From assembly GCA_023091665.1 (NCBI GenBank), contig JALJCQ010000007.1, positions 496,001 to 560,000 of the forward strand: 64,000 bases of DNA, written 5' to 3'. A program made the position numbers and the translations under genes. This document shows, piece after piece, positions 44,392 through 55,589 of this stretch; the first letter of the stretch is position 1; each line of letters starts with the position of its first letter. Source of the DNA: Pythium myriotylum. Taxonomy: Eukaryota; Oomycota; Peronosporomycetes; Pythiales; Pythiaceae. The notes below the pieces were generated by a model. It worked only from the letters and a program-made list of their open reading frames with translations, was not told the origin of the DNA and did no database searches.

Positions 44392-46505
44392 CTAGTGGTG
44401 GCCTGCCGATTCTTGCTGGACGGTTGACGAGGTCGCGTGGAAGTCATGGAGTATCTTCGATAACCCTCTCCCCTTCGCGCTCATACCCGAAATCGACGTC
44501 AAAGAAGGACACCCTTTGCTCTGGGCGGTCACAAAGACAGAATGGTGTGGAGAGTCGAGCTGGTGGGGACGGAATCGATTGTGTGGACGGTTGCTAGCTA
44601 ACATCATGTCCGGGTATCGCACGATCTGGCTTAGATCATTGTATCGGAAGTCGTGAAAGTTGTGTTGGATGAGTGGGGGGGGGGGGGGGGGGGGGGGGTT
44701 GGTGCAGTGGTCTTGGCGATCGTAGTGCTGGGATCTGTAGTCACTAGAATTGTCTTGGTCAGGGCTTTGGGAAGTCCACCGGTTGTGCACGGGTAATCCT
44801 TGGGTTTCTTGTTGCCTGTCGTGGCTGTGCGTATGGTCAATTTGCTCGAACTGAGGCTCGCTTGTCCACAACTCGGATCTATATTCGCGATGATATGGGG
44901 TGGACACGTGCTCACGAGCATCACAGCGGGAGTATTGCTGTGCCGATACGCGATGCGTGCGATCGATTAGTTGGCAGGACTGCTCATCGTTCCCCTCGAC
45001 TCTCCCAGACACGTTGGAATCACTATCCGAGGCTTGAACGCATGATTGGCCACTTCCACGCCGTTCGATTGATGTATTTGGGACTTCACTTCCATGTCGA
45101 TCGATTGATGTGTTCTGGACTTGCGGGCGGCGGATGCGACGGTCCTTGAACTTCAAAAATCGTGCGTTGACACCTGTAACGCCCATACCTTCGACAACAC
45201 GAGCACAGATTATGTGCGCACAGGTATCAAACCTGGAGTAATACTTGCAGGAGCAAGTACTGGTGCTTATATTCACCTTCCAACCGTGAGTTGGCATCCC
45301 ATCATGATGGGATCGTCGTACTGACCACTTTACAGCGGCACGATAAAATGCTGCAGCGGACTTCTTCCCTGCGTCACTGAGGCACGCGTTGGCACTTCGA
45401 TTGGCGTTCTTGCTCTTACATTGCATAGCTGGTGGCAAATGCCCAGGATCCTCGCCTCGCTGATCTCCAACATACTGGACAAGGCAAAATGCTTCGTCGT
45501 CGGTGTGGTACACAGCAACTCTGTTTGTGGATAACAAAACCTTTGCCAAGGTTTTCGCCTCCTGGGGTGGCTCAGGCGGTGACGAGGCAAGCGTTAATCC
45601 ATTTGGTACGCTTGCAGTCGTATCCTCTGCGATTACGGAGAGCTTCGTCATCAAGCGCCCAATGTCGAGCGACTTCCGCAGTGTGTACCGCTTGATGCTT
45701 GCATTGAAGACCTCACACGGGTTGTTTGTCGTCGCGTAACCGTGTGGAGAGTGATAGATCTGCCAACGCCAGTATCGACTGGCAATCCACTGCGTGTAGA
45801 AGTAGTCAATAAACCTCTTGAGTCTCGATTCTCGATTCCATGTCTGCCACACAGCTTCCCATAGTCTATGGAACTGTGCTTTGCTCGTCGCAAAATGCAA
45901 CTCCATAACACCTTTGAACACGATCACACGCAGCTCTTCGGTTAGATGGCGGACGCGCTTGCGAACGTTGAAAAGGACGTGAAAGAAGCACATCAAATAT
46001 CTGGATTCGTCGAAGGCTCTGAGAGATTCAAGAGCGTTGTACTGAGCGTCCTCCGCGTCTCCCATAACCCTGTCGATCTTGAGACTTGTCCCCATTTTTG
46101 ACTCGAACAGTTTGACGAAGCTTCCAATTGCAAGTCGATACTCGTTGGCTGTGCGACGACTCACTATGAACATGGCAGCCAAGTGGTACTTGCGTGCTCG
46201 GTCAGTGAAGCCACAGGTGATCACGGGATACCCGATATCACTGAACTTGAACGTCGCGTCCTTGTGGAACAAGTGGAACTGCTCGTGAGTCTGGAGTGCT
46301 GCGATACGACGCATGATGGCCGTACTCGTGATCCCAAGAATAAGAGGGTCGTGATCCTGTCCGTTGCCGACGTATGAATATCCTTCACCATCCTCACGAT
46401 AGCCGAAAACGAAAGCTGTCGCGTCGTCCAGCTCATCCGTGAATGACCGCTCGCGAACTTGCTCCTGAACGTGAAGAATGGAATTCTTGCTCCCGCGCAG
46501 CCAGC
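44392..46505 (-). pseudogene. Split MULE transposase, C-terminal half
   Basis: Open without a stop from the LTR boundary at 46505 to 44392, about 700 codons and no start of its own. It continues the protein from 19872: LRGSKNSILHVQEQVRERSF, AFVFGYREDG, then the MULE catalytic domain (FHKDATFKFSDI, VITCGFTDRARKY, DRVMGDAEDAQ, CFFHVLFNVRKR), YATTNNPCEVFNASIKR, a SWIM finger (CSCKYYSRFDTCAH) and a Ser/Gln/His-rich tail with eight Pro encoded by a G24 run at 44675-44698. The first four bases next to the LTR (GCTG, minus strand) are the partner of GTTG at 19869-19872. It is on the opposite strand to its N-terminal half, which is the main evidence for an inversion. Confidence 0.85.
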
Positions 46506-47636
46506 TGTGATAAAGTGCCCGCGTCTTTTGCAGCCTGGCCAGGCCCCAGGAGCTGGCACAGGGCTAGATTAGTTGGCTAGGAAATTAAATGACAAGAGTT
46601 AGTAGGTGGCGGTAGCCTGGTACACTGTACCAGCTACTCACCCACCTTTCCAGTTTGGCACAGTGTGCCAAGAGCTGGATTCATCCACTGGACCTTCCCA
46701 GTGGGTGATTTTCTGTCTGGTTTGAGCTGGCTCCCTCCGGATGTTGACCAGATTCATCCATTCCGGAAACTGGTTTTTACCGGTTTTCCCAGTTCGGATT
46801 GTGCAATTTCCAGTTAGACCACACAGAGTAGGGTTCTTATCAGATCTGGTAGTTAAGTAGGTAGGGTTCAGGGAGCCAGTTCCTGGCTCCCCTTGAGGTT
46901 TTATTCTCTATTCAAAAGACTTCGCTTTTTTGCTCTCAACCCCCCAAGTCTCCTCCGTCGAACCGCGGGAGGACCAAGCGTCTACACCACAAGGTAAGCC
47001 TGCGTGTGTTGGATTTACCGTAGTGGACTGTGTGCGCGTGTGTCTGGCTGCTGGTGCGTGGGTATTGGTGTGTTTGCGAGTGAGGAGAGGAGCCAACCCC
47101 CTTTCCAGCCCTTGAGGCACCTGCAAAGGGTACTAGTTTGTACTAGAGACCTGGAGCACTCCATATTCTTGCGTATTCTTGTGTTGCGATAGCTGGGAAC
47201 TGGTCGTAGTTCCCCAGTTAAAGTAATACACTTCATTTGATTGAGAGAGAGTTTCCCAGATCCCAGAGGGGATTCCCAGTGTCCTGGCGGATCGAGGTTG
47301 TCCTCCGTCCCAGGCGAGACCCAGCGGGTCGAAGTTAGTCTTCCGTCCTGGGTCTAAGTGTGTCGTTTGTATTTGTGTATTAAAAGACTGGTCCTCATCG
47401 TTACCTAGAGCTGGTTGAGCCATCTTGGGTTGGTGGAATACTCCAAGTGGACGTATTTCCCCATACTTCAAAGCTCAAAAGAACCGGCCAAGGGATACAT
47501 AACGTGAGGTACGAAGCCAGAACTTGGGTTTTCACAACGGACCCAAGTTCGCCTGCGTGTATTCCCCATATACACGCTAGGTCTATACCCTTCTCCAGCT
47601 CCAGAAGCTAGCGAAAAGGCAGCGCACTTCATCACA
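46506..47636 (+). repeat. 5' LTR of retroelement B
   Basis: 1131 bp, TGTGATAAAGTGC ... GCGCACTTCATCACA. It resembles LTR A (same length, same GACCCG variant, same TTTTTATTCTCT-type region at about 46905) much more than it resembles its own 3' LTR, which differs at several places. It contains a 5' splice-site match AAGGTAAGC at about 46991. Confidence 0.9.
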
Positions 47637-50600
47637 ACTGGTGCGTATGCCAGGAGCTAGTACTGGTCGTGCGAGTATGTCCGCTATTGGTGAGTCTGAC
47701 ACTAACCAGGCCGAGATGGTCAAACCATTCTCGTTTGTGGTAGATGAAGACCAGTCGACCGGTGTCCAGGAAGCTAGTCAGCGTTCCGGCACCACCAACC
47801 AGCCTGCGACCCGCTCTGGCGGTCGTGGAGCTGGTTCACGCCAGCAAGTCGTTGGCAAGATGGGGCAGTCCTCCGCTGTCCGTCGGCGTGTGCTTATGCC
47901 TGACGACGACGAAGAAAAGGAACCTTCTGGCTCGGCAATCCCACGCCGAGCTAGCCCGCGCAAAGGAAGCACTGAGTATGGTTCACCTCGTGCTAGTATC
48001 AGCAGTCTCGATCTGGGTGACGTCGCTTTGCGAGCTGGTAAGACCAAGTCCAGCCTCCAAGACCAAGCCGAGGCAGCTTCGAGCCAGTCGAAGGCTAGGA
48101 AGAAGGATGGGAAGCTACTAGTTTGTACTAGAGACCTGGAGCACTCCATATTCTTGCGTATTCTTGTGTTGCGATAGCTGGGAACTGGTCGTAGTTCCCC
48201 AGTTAAAGTAATACACTTCATTTGATTGAGAGAGAGTTTCCCAGATCCCAGAGGGGATTCCCAGTGTCCTGGCGGATCGAGGTTGTCCTCCGTCCCAGGC
48301 GAGACCCAGCGGATCGAAGTTAGTCTTCCGTCCTGGGTCTAAGTGTGTCGTTTGTATTTGTGTATTAAAAGACTGGTCCTCATCGTTACCTAGAGCTGGT
48401 TGAGCCATCTTGGGTTGGTGGAATACTCCAAGTGGACGTATTTCCCCATACTTCAAAGCTCAAAAGAACCGGCCAAGGGATACATAACGTGAGGTACGAA
48501 GCCAGAACTTGGGTTTTCACAACGGACCCAAGTTCGCCTGCGTGTATTCCCCATATACACGCTAGGTCTATACCCTTCTCCAGCTCCAGAAGCTAGCTAG
48601 CGAAAAGGCAGCGCACTTCATCACAACTGGTGCGTATGCCAGGAGCTAGTACTGGTCGTGCGAGTATGTCCGCTATTGGTGAGTCTGACACTAACCAGGC
48701 CGAGATGGTCAAACCATTCTCGTTTGTGGTAGATGAAGACCAGTCGACCGGTGTCCAGGAAGCTAGTCAGCGTTCCGGCACCACCAACCAGCCTGCGACC
48801 CGCTCTGGCGGTCGTGGAGCTGGTTCACGCCAGCAAGTCGTTGGCAAGATGGGGCAGTCCTCCGCTGTCCGTCGGCGTGTGCTTATGCCTGACGACGACG
48901 AAGAAAAGGAACCTTCTGGCTCGGCAATCCCACGCCGAGCTAGCCCGCGCAAAGGAAGCACTGAGTATGGTTCACCTCGTGCTAGTATCAGCAGTCTCGA
49001 TCTGGGTGACGTCGCTTTGCGAGCTGGTAAGACCAAGTCCAGCCTCCAAGACCAAGCCGAGGCAGCTTCGAGCCAGTCGAAGGCTAGGAAGAAGGATGGG
49101 AAGCTACTAGTTTGTACTAGAGACCTGGAGCACTCCATATTCTTGCGTATTCTTGTGTTGCGATAGCTGGGAACTGGTCGTAGTTCCCCAGTTAAAGTAA
49201 TACACTTCATTTGATTGAGAGAGAGTTTCCCAGATCCCAGAGGGGATTCCCAGTGTCCTGGCGGATCGAGGTTGTCCTCCGTCCCAGGCGAGACCCAGCG
49301 GATCGAAGTTAGTCTTCCGTCCTGGGTCTAAGTGTGTCGTTTGTATTTGTGTATTAAAAGACTGGTCCTCATCGTTACCTAGAGCTGGTTGAGCCATCTT
49401 GGGTTGGTGGAATACTCCAAGTGGACGTATTTCCCCATACTTCAAAGCTCAAAAGAACCGGCCAAGGGATACATAACGTGAGGTACGAAGCCAGAACTTG
49501 GGTTTTCACAACGGACCCAAGTTCGCCTGCGTGTATTCCCCATATACACGCTAGGTCTATACCCTTCTCCAGCTCCAGAAGCTAGCTAGCGAAAAGGCAG
49601 CGCACTTCATCACAACTGGTGCGTATGCCAGGAGCTAGTACTGGTCGTGCGAGTATGTCCGCTATTGGTGAGTCTGACACTAACCAGGCCGAGATGGTCA
49701 AACCATTCTCGTTTGTGGTAGATGAAGACCAGTCGACCGGTGTCCAGGAAGCTAGTCAGCGTTCCGGCACCACCAACCAGCCTGCGACCCGCTCTGGCGG
49801 TCGTGGAGCTGGTTCACGCCAGCAAGTCGTTGGCAAGATGGGGCAGTCCTCCGCTGTCCGTCGGCGTGTGCTTATGCCTGACGACGACGAAGAAAAGGAA
49901 CCTTCTGGCTCGGCAATCCCACGCCGAGCTAGCCCGCGCAAAGGAAGCACTGAGTATGGTTCACCTCGTGCTAGTATCAGCAGTCTCGATCTGGGTGACG
50001 TCGCTTTGCGAGCTGGTAAGACCAAGTCCAGCCTCCAAGACCAAGCCGAGGCAGCTTCGAGCCAGTCGAAGGCTAGGAAGAAGGATGGGAAGCTACTAGT
50101 TTGTACTAGAGACCTGGAGCACTCCATATTCTTGCGTATTCTTGTGTTGCGATAGCTGGGAACTGGTCGTAGTTCCCCAGTTAAAGTAATACACTTCATT
50201 TGATTGAGAGAGAGTTTCCCAGATCCCAGAGGGGATTCCCAGTGTCCTGGCGGATCGAGGTTGTCCTCCGTCCCAGGCGAGACCCAGCGGATCGAAGTTA
50301 GTCTTCCGTCCTGGGTCTAAGTGTGTCGTTTGTATTTGTGTATTAAAAGACTGGTCCTCATCGTTACCTAGAGCTGGTTGAGCCATCTTGGGTTGGTGGA
50401 ATACTCCAAGTGGACGTATTTCCCCATACTTCAAAGCTCAAAAGAACCGGCCAAGGGATACATAACGTGAGGTACGAAGCCAGAACTTGGGTTTTCACAA
50501 CGGACCCAAGTTCGCCTGCGTGTATTCCCCATATACACGCTAGGTCTATACCCTTCTCCAGCTCCAGAAGCTAGCTAGCGAAAAGGCAGCGCACTTCATC

Positions 50601-52573
50601 ACAACTGGTGCGTATGCCAGGAGCTAGTACTGGTCGTGCGAGTATGTCCGCTATTGGTGAGTCTGACACTAACCAGGCCGAGATGGTCAAACCATTCTCG
50701 TTTGTGGTAGATGAAGACCAGTCGACCGGTGTCCAGGAAGCTAGTCAGCGTTCCGGCACCACCAACCAGCCTGCGACCCGCTCTGGCGGTCGTGGAGCTG
50801 GTTCACGCCAGCAAGTCGTTGGCAAGATGGGGCAGTCCTCCGCTGTCCGTCGGCGTGTGCTTATGCCTGACGACGACGAAGAAAAGGAACCTTCTGGCTC
50901 GGCAATCCCACGCCGAGCTAGCCCGCGCAAAGGAAGCACTGAGTATGGTTCACCTCGTGCTAGTATCAGCAGTCTCGATCTGGGTGACGTCGCTTTGCGA
51001 GCTGGTAAGACCAAGTCCAGCCTCCAAGACCAAGCCGAGGCAGCTTCGAGCCAGTCGAAGGCTAGGAAGAAGGATGGGAAGCTACTAGTTTGTACTAGAG
51101 ACCTGGAGCACTCCATATTCTTGCGTATTCTTGTGTTGCGATAGCTGGGAACTGGTCGTAGTTCCCCAGTTAAAGTAATACACTTCATTTGATTGAGAGA
51201 GAGTTTCCCAGATCCCAGAGGGGATTCCCAGTGTCCTGGCGGATCGAGGTTGTCCTCCGTCCCAGGCGAGACCCAGCGGATCGAAGTTAGTCTTCCGTCC
51301 TGGGTCTAAGTGTGTCGTTTGTATTTGTGTATTAAAAGACTGGTCCTCATCGTTACCTAGAGCTGGTTGAGCCATCTTGGGTTGGTGGAATACTCCAAGT
51401 GGACGTATTTCCCCATACTTCAAAGCTCAAAAGAACCGGCCAAGGGATACATAACGTGAGGTACGAAGCCAGAACTTGGGTTTTCACAACGGACCCAAGT
51501 TCGCCTGCGTGTATTCCCCATATACACGCTAGGTCTATACCCTTCTCCAGCTCCAGAAGCTAGCGAAAAGGCAGCGCACTTCATCACAACTGGTGCGTAT
51601 GCCAGGAGCTAGTACTGGTCGTGCGAGTATGTCCGCTATTGGTGAGTCTGACACTAACCAGGCCGAGATGGTCAAACCATTCTCGTTTGTGGTAGATGAA
51701 GACCAGTCGACCGGTGTCCAGGAAGCTAGTCAGCGTTCCGGCACCACCAACCAGCCTGCGACCCGCTCTGGCGGTCGTGGAGCTGGTTCACGCCAGCAAG
51801 TCGTTGGCAAGATGGGGCAGTCCTCCGCTGTCCGTCGGCGTGTGCTTATGCCTGACGACGACGAAGAAAAGGAACCTTCTGGCTCGGCAATCCCACGCCG
51901 AGCTAGCCCGCGCAAAGGAAGCACTGAGTATGGTTCACCTCGTGCTAGTATCAGCAGTCTCGATCTGGGTGACGTCGCTTTGCGAGCTGGTAAGACCAAG
52001 TCCAGCCTCCAAGACCAAGCCGAGGCAGCTTCGAGCCAGTCGAAGGCTAGGAAGAAGGATGGGAAGCTACTAGTTTGTACTAGAGACCTGGAGCACTCCA
52101 TATTCTTGCGTATTCTTGTGTTGCGATAGCTGGGAACTGGTCGTAGTTCCCCAGTTAAAGTAATACACTTCATTTGATTGAGAGAGAGTTTCCCAGATCC
52201 CAGAGGGGATTCCCAGTGTCCTGGCGGATCGAGGTTGTCCTCCGTCCCAGGCGAGACCCAGCGGATCGAAGTTAGTCTTCCGTCCTGGGTCTAAGTGTGT
52301 CGTTTGTATTTGTGTATTAAAAGACTGGTCCTCATCGTTACCTAGAGCTGGTTGAGCCATCTTGGGTTGGTGGAATACTCCAAGTGGACGTATTTCCCCA
52401 TACTTCAAAGCTCAAAAGAACCGGCCAAGGGATACATAACGTGAGGTACGAAGCCAGAACTTGGGTTTTCACAACGGACCCAAGTTTGCCTGCGTGTATT
52501 CCCCATATACACGCTAGGTCTATACCCTTCTCCAGCTCCAGAAGCTAGCGAAAAGGCAGCGCACTTCATCACA
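47637..52573 (+). repeat. Five LTR-gag tandem units in element B
   Basis: The unit is the same as in array A. The first three units are 989 bp because of a 4-bp duplication (GCTAGCTAGC for GCTAGC, near the LTR end), and the next two are 985 bp: 3 x 989 + 2 x 985 = 4937 bp, exactly the span. The first gag part is 47637-48115 and the first partial LTR 48116-48625. Truncated Gag ORFs start at 47647, 48636, 49625, 50614 and 51599. The last partial LTR has a private T at about 52487. Confidence 0.95.
47639..47651 (+). promoter_or_regulatory. Putative tRNA primer-binding site
   Basis: TGGTGCGTATGCC starts two bases after the LTR terminal CA, the usual place, and begins with TGG, the complement of the tRNA CCA end. 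The gag ATG lies inside it. The tRNA is not identified. The site is repeated in all units of both arrays. Confidence 0.5.
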
Positions 52574-52583
52574 ACTGGTGCGT

Positions 52584-55500
52584 ATGCCAGGAGCTAGTAC
52601 TGGTCGTGCGAGTATGTCCGCTATTGGTGAGTCTGACACTAACCAGGCCGAGATGGTCAAACCATTCTCGTTTGTGGTAGATGAAGACCAGTCGACCGGT
52701 GTCCAGGAAGCTAGTCAGCGTTCCGGCACCACCAACCAGCCTGCGACCCGCTCTGGCGGTCGTGGAGCTGGTTCACGCCAGCAAGTCGTTGGCAAGATGG
52801 GGCAGTCCTCCGCTGTCCGTCGGCGTGTGCTTATGCCTGACGACGACGAAGAAAAGGAACCTTCTGGCTCGGCAATCCCACGCCGAGCTAGCCCGCGCAA
52901 AGGAAGCACTGAGTATGGTTCACCTCGTGCTAGTATCAGCAGTCTCGATCTGGGTGACGTCGCTTTGCGAGCTGGTAAGACCAAGTCCAGCCTCCAAGAC
53001 CAAGCCGAGGCAGCTTCGAGCCAGTCGAAGGCTAGGAAGAAGGATGGGAAGCCAGGAAAAGGTCGTGGTGGCAAGCCAGTGGCTGGGAAGTCGCCAAGTA
53101 CCAGTTCAACCGACGAAGGCGTGAAGTCGCGACCTGGAACCGAAATGACGGCTCGCGACAACCGTGCGAGGGACCTGGTCCATCTAGGCGGCGAGCTGGG
53201 AGACGTTTCAGCCGCCAGAAGTGGTCGCTCCAAGATTCACGACGCTTTCGTGATCCAGGAGTGCGTTGACATCTGAAGTCACGCACCGGAAGACCGTATC
53301 CTGCCTCGAGAAGCTGGATCGCCCAACCTCGGGCCCAGACAAGTCATCGAGCGAAGCTCGGATGTGCTGGACAAGTTTCACGAGCCAGGCTCGTGGTTGA
53401 AGCTTTTCGACATTATCAGCACGACGAATCCGCTGTCGCCACGAAACGTCCTGCACGTTGTCCGGCTAGAAGGTCTATCTGGCATCGAAATGTTGGCATT
53501 GATCCAGTCTGCTCTGTTCGAAGCTGGGTATTCGTTCATGAACCTGGTCCCAGCTGCACTTCGTCATGCTCCAGAGCTAGCAGGCCTCCATCTGCACGAA
53601 GTTGAGGTGAAGGTCCGGTCAGCCAGATATCTACTCTCGCTGGAAGTCCAGGAGTGGATCAGGTTTCGAAGTATTCGACCCGAGCAACGGTCTCCGACGG
53701 TATCGTCCAGATCCCCAGTCGATATCCACGCCATGCGCAAGCCAGAATCGATTCTGAGCTCGAGTGACGGTATTCCAGGCCGGCAATCGAGTCTTCGAAC
53801 TAGTCAGTTCTCGTTTTTGGCGCCTCAAGCTAGCACAAGTGCACCGACAGACCTGGTTCAGCCTTTATCGAGCCAGTCAGCCGGTCAGAGCCTTGCGTTT
53901 GGTCTAGCTCGACCAGAAGTCCAACCACAACGGTTTGTTGATCCTAACAACTACCGTTTCCAGCAACCTGCCGTTGCTCCAGTGGTTTCAGCGCCGCTTG
54001 CGTTTGGTTCGCACCTGCAGCAGTCAGCTCATGCGCCTCCAGCACCAGCGCTCGTGAATACACCTTACCCGGCTCCTGGTGTCACTTTCCATGCAGCTCC
54101 TGCTCTGACCCAGCCAGCGGATGCGTCGTTCTATCTGGGATCAGGAGTTGGCGACCGCGCTGGAGGTTTTGTCTCGGGTAGGCCAACACCACGTCGAGTG
54201 GATGCCCAGGCAGCCTCCGCGCCGTTGTCAGCTCCGGTTCCAGTCCACGCAGAAGCTTTTCCAGCTGGACGTTACACCAGTGATGGTGCTGGAGAGTCTA
54301 GAGCTCGTAGAGTGCCCGACTATGGCGCTAACGAGCTGGGAAGTGCCTTACCAGCCTCCGTGATGCCACCGAGCCAGCTAGGCCAGTCAGTGCCACGACC
54401 GTTAGTGCCAAATCGGTATCTAGACAAGTTTACTGGTCTGGAGTCACTAGCTGACCGCAAACTCTGGTATAAAGAGTATGTGTACCTTGCAGACAGTGGT
54501 TACTGGACTGACACCGAGCGGTGCCGGAATATCGAGCTATACCTTCGTGGTCCAGCTGAGGCCTGGCTCCAACAACTTGGGTCAGCTCGCCGGAGCTGGA
54601 ACTCGCTGAGTTCAGCGTTCCAGAGCGAGTTCTGCGTCGCTAGAGGGTCCCCGTTCGAAAAGTACTTTGGGTTGACCCAGCGGAAGGACGAGACTCCGCT
54701 CCAGCATCTATGGCGTTTGAATGCAGCGGCAGTCAAGGCTCGTATCCCGCTGACCAGCTCGACTGACCTCAAGAACCATCTGGATCGCTTCATCAAGAGC
54801 CTGGCTAGCGAAAGCGCCAGGAATGCGTTCAGAGGGCGTTCTTACGAGTCGTTGGCCCAGCTCGAGGACGCAGCCAGAGATCTGGATCGAGAAGTGGACC
54901 GGGATGACTATCGTCGCTCCAGCCGGCACCAGGATCGCGATCGTGAACGTGAACGCTCGATTCCCAGGTCGGCGACCGTCTATTATGCTTATGACGGCGA
55001 CGAAGACGGTGAAGAAGCTGGGCGGGGGCTGGGCGATGAGCGTCCAGTGCATTTCGATGACGATGAGCCAGGCGATTGCTACGCTGAGTCGGTCTATCAG
55101 TTGTCAGGCCGCGTTCAGAACCAGCATCCAAGTCGCTGGAGGCCAGGTAGCCATAATCAGAATCATTCTGGTCGATACGGTCCAAGCTCTAGCCAGTCGA
55201 GTCGTCACGCTACGGCTCAAGGGCCAGCCTCGCACCAGTCAGGCCAAGCTCCTTTCGCTCGTTCGGTCCAGCTTCCCAGCTCCGGCACAAGTGTTTCTGG
55301 CTCAGCCGGTCGTTCTCGACCTGGCTTAAGCGTTCAGAGTCCTCGCGGACCGAACTGCTTCAATTGCGACGAGCCAGGACACTGGGCGAGTGACTGCCCG
55401 CAGAAAGGTTTCTGTTCTCTCTGCGAGGCACCAGGTCATCGTCCTGAGCCGTGCCCAAGGAAGTGCTCGTTCTGTGACGAGGTGCACTCTCCAGGCGACT

Positions 55501-55589
55501 GCGAGCTAAAGAAGGCTCTCAAGTCCTTGGTTAAGGGTGAGGCGAAAGCCAGTGCTGTTCCAGCCGGCCCAGCCCAGCCTTTAAACTAG
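52584..55589 (+). CDS. Gag of retroelement B, with one in-frame TGA
   Basis: The frame starts at ATG 52584 (the GTG at 52578 is in the primer site) and is continuous to TAG 55587-55589 apart from a single TGA at 53274-53276 (VDI-stop-SHAPED). The N-terminal 156 residues equal the truncated Gag of the units. Further on come a Gln/Pro/Ser-rich linker, a retrotransposon Gag capsid-like core at about 54416-54830 (YLDKFTGLE, WYKEY, RGPAEAWLQQL, SSAFQSEFC, PLQHLWRLN), Arg/Asp-rich stretches, and near the C-terminus a CCHC zinc knuckle CFNCDEPGHWASDC followed by CSLCEAPGHRPEPC and CSFCDEVHSPGDC. It would form the particle and bind RNA. The TGA either kills full-length Gag, is read through, or is a sequencing error. 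Gag ends on a frameshift signal. Confidence 0.85.
55580..55586 (+). promoter_or_regulatory. Programmed -1 ribosomal frameshift heptamer (T TTA AAC) at gag-pol junction
   Basis: In gag phase the codons are CCT TTA AAC TAG, so T TTA AAC is a canonical X XXY YYZ slippery heptamer, immediately before the gag stop. Pol is in the -1 frame, and that frame is open from the heptamer into the protease ORF. Seven bases downstream, GCTCG (from 55593) can pair with CGAGC (about 55627), with CCGG/CCGG inside, a plausible stimulatory stem. Confidence 0.8.

Noticed and set aside
40704..46505. Two independent MULE copies broken at the same place by chance
   Set aside because: The halves join in frame to the base after removing a 4-bp duplication, and CAAT flanks for element B are restored by the same rearrangement.
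20038..52408. Repeated frames of 112, 125 and 147 codons within every 985-bp unit, on both strands
   Set aside because: They occur only because the unit is repeated, overlap the truncated gag and LTR in other frames, and have no domain or conservation argument.
53364..55589. A separate second gag gene starting at 53364
   Set aside because: It is in the same frame as the upstream Gag and separated only by one TGA, so it is one gag.
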